Positions 5,746 through 6,352 of a DNA stretch of 6,352 bases are shown in pieces. The position numbers were made by a program, and so were the translations under genes. The notes beneath the pieces are model-generated. The model had not been told where the DNA came from. It saw only the letters and a program-made list of their open reading frames with translations, and made no database searches. Source of the DNA: DASQVO01 sp035640715 (GTDB lineage: Bacteria; Actinomycetota; Actinomycetes; Streptosporangiales; Streptosporangiaceae); assembly GCA_035640715.1 (NCBI GenBank), contig DASQVO010000375.1, positions 1 to 6,352 of the forward strand. Direction: 5' to 3'. Position 1 is the stretch's first letter. Each line of letters begins with the position of its first letter.

Positions 5746-6029
5746 GACGGCCACTGCTGTTCATTGGCCTCCGGCCGATTTCGCCGTCGTCCGCAGTGCT
5801 GGCCCGAGGGCGACCCGGAGTCCCCGAGCAGCCCACCCCTTGATACTCGCTTCCCATCGTCCGCCGCGGTCCGGCGTAGCAACGGGGCGCGGACCGACCA
5901 TACGGAGGGGCAGTTTGAGGGGCAGAACCAGGCCAGGAAGTGCCGTTTCCGGCTTGTCTCTGCTGGCGTGTGCCAGCGTATTGCCTGATCAATGGCTGTG
6001 CGGGCATGAGGAAAACCGCCTGTTGATCC
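5746..6029. other. Gene-free stretch before att copy B
   Basis: Open frames on both strands here lack recognisable motifs and convincing starts, and several are read through the tRNA-derived sequences on either side. I see no hairpin or repeat strong enough to name. Sequence immediately before 6030 shows only three of five possible pairs with the tRNA anticodon-stem strand and no tRNA 5' half. Confidence 0.5.
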
Positions 6030-6086
6030 ATGGTAAGGAGAAGGTCTACGGTTCGATTCCGTAACGGGGCTCTCCACCAGCCAGCA
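6030..6086 (+). repeat. att-like direct repeat, copy B: 3' half of tRNA-Thr(GGT)
   Basis: This is identical over 57 bp to 2520-2576, at a distance of 3,510 bp in the same orientation, with the same tRNA elements: anticodon loop 6030-6036, T-arm 6047-6063, acceptor strand ending at 6070, discriminator T6071. No 5' tRNA half precedes it. The two flanks before the anticodon loop are unrelated, so the shared core begins at the loop, as expected for an integrase crossover site. It marks the junction between the vapBC-bearing unit and the next unit to the right. Confidence 0.82.
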
Positions 6087-6090
6087 GAAA

Positions 6091-6127
6091 ACGGCCCCCC
6101 ACCTGCGGAAACGCGGTGGGGGGCCGT
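6091..6127 (+). terminator. Hairpin terminator after att copy B
   Basis: A 13-bp perfect stem (6091-6103 with 6115-6127) carries an inner GCG/CGC helix and GAAA tetraloop (6105-6114), the same architecture as 2579-2617. The stem bases differ from copy A but pairing is kept, so the changes compensate each other. A CTTGCGTTCT tail follows. Confidence 0.65.
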
Positions 6128-6131
6128 CTTG

Positions 6132-6175
6132 CGTTCTCCGGCTGGCTACGGCTCATACCGGCTGGCTACGGCTGG
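6132..6175. repeat. Paired 16-bp direct repeats beside att copy B
   Basis: This block matches 2621-2664 at 43 of 44 positions. Here both repeat units (6138-6153 and 6158-6173) read CCGGCTGGCTACGGCT exactly. Its conservation next to diverged hairpin stems suggests a binding function such as integrase arm sites. Confidence 0.45.
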
Positions 6176-6207
6176 CTGTGCTGAATACGTGCCGAAGGTC
6201 GTCGTCT

Positions 6208-6352
6208 CGTAGCGCTTCCTCGAGGCGCTGCCTTCCTGCCTGGTCCTGGCCACGGATTCACTTGGCATGGATTTCCGTCTGGTGTCAGCCTCCAGAAGGA
6301 CAGTGACGCTGGGCCCGGCCTACCCGGTGGTCAGAGCGGGAGGACTGGCCCA
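6208..6352 (-). pseudogene. int: Second, more decayed tyrosine integrase C-terminal remnant
   Basis: The minus strand from 6275 reads E-I-H-A-K-stop-I-R-G-Q-D-Q-A-G-R-Q-R-L-E-E-A-L-R. This lines up with K-I-Y-T-K-C-T-D-G-Q-D-Q-I-A-K-R-R-V-E-D-A-L-R of the stump at 2689-2820. The catalytic tyrosine is replaced by histidine (codon 6269-6267), and a TGA stands at 6260-6258. Further left on the coding strand, 6295-6320 resembles the GHSPAVLL region in another frame, with an insertion of roughly 15-20 bases between. It continues beyond the window. It sits at the same distance from att copy B as the first stump does from copy A. Confidence 0.62.

Noticed and set aside
5867..5896. Inverted repeat CGGTCCG/CGGACCG as a hairpin
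   Set aside because: It has only 7 bp of stem with a 16-base loop and no extension on either side; expected by chance at this GC content.
5681..6077. Several overlapping open frames on both strands between the tRNA-Pro remnant and att copy B
   Set aside because: They are read through tRNA-derived sequence, have no ribosome site or motif, and contradict each other in frame.
2520..6086. CRISPR or other repeat array
   Set aside because: Only two long copies exist, 3.5 kb apart, and they are tRNA-derived. No short regularly spaced repeats are present.

Overview
The window comes from a high-GC actinomycete chromosome or large replicon. The signs are GC-rich third positions, GTG starts, a PAS-GAF-SpoIIE phosphatase and actinobacterial-type IS transposases and VapBC. 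I cannot name the genus. Most of the window reads as a decayed integration hot spot rather than ordinary chromosome.

Left part (1-2520): the 3' end of an IS630-type transposase runs in from the left. It meets, tail to tail with a 4-base overlap, a complete minus-strand gene for a PAS-GAF-SpoIIE (PP2C-type) phosphatase. About 280 bases without a gene follow its start.

Middle part (2520-6086): a 57-bp perfect direct repeat occurs at 2520-2576 and 6030-6086. It is the 3' half of a tRNA-Thr(GGT) gene starting exactly at the anticodon loop, which is what integrative elements using a tRNA gene as attB leave behind. Neither copy has a recognisable tRNA 5' half, so both look like internal junctions of a tandem array of integrated elements, with the intact tRNA probably to the left. 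Each copy is followed by a strong hairpin (different stem sequence, same fold), two 16-bp direct repeats that could bind integrase, and the decayed 3' end of a minus-strand tyrosine integrase.

Between the two att copies lie, in order: the integrase stump, an IS of about 1.18 kb (2820-4000) with imperfect 18-bp inverted repeats and a frameshifted DDE transposase, a truncated and frameshifted hypothetical gene that looks like a zinc-ribbon insertion in a small accessory protein family, a hairpin, an apparently intact VapB/VapC-type toxin-antitoxin pair, a DUF433 antitoxin remnant, and a degenerate tRNA-Pro(CGG)-like sequence. The integrase homology and the hypothetical gene each stop at an IS end. 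As they are different genes, an IS-adjacent deletion probably removed the rest of the element.

Right end (6087-6352): the second terminator, arm repeats and a more decayed integrase stump start the next element and run out of the window. The toxin-antitoxin pair is the only cargo of the middle unit that looks functional, and may explain why the remnant persists. No wholly new system is evident; the interest lies in the layered integration history and a possible zinc-ribbon insertion.
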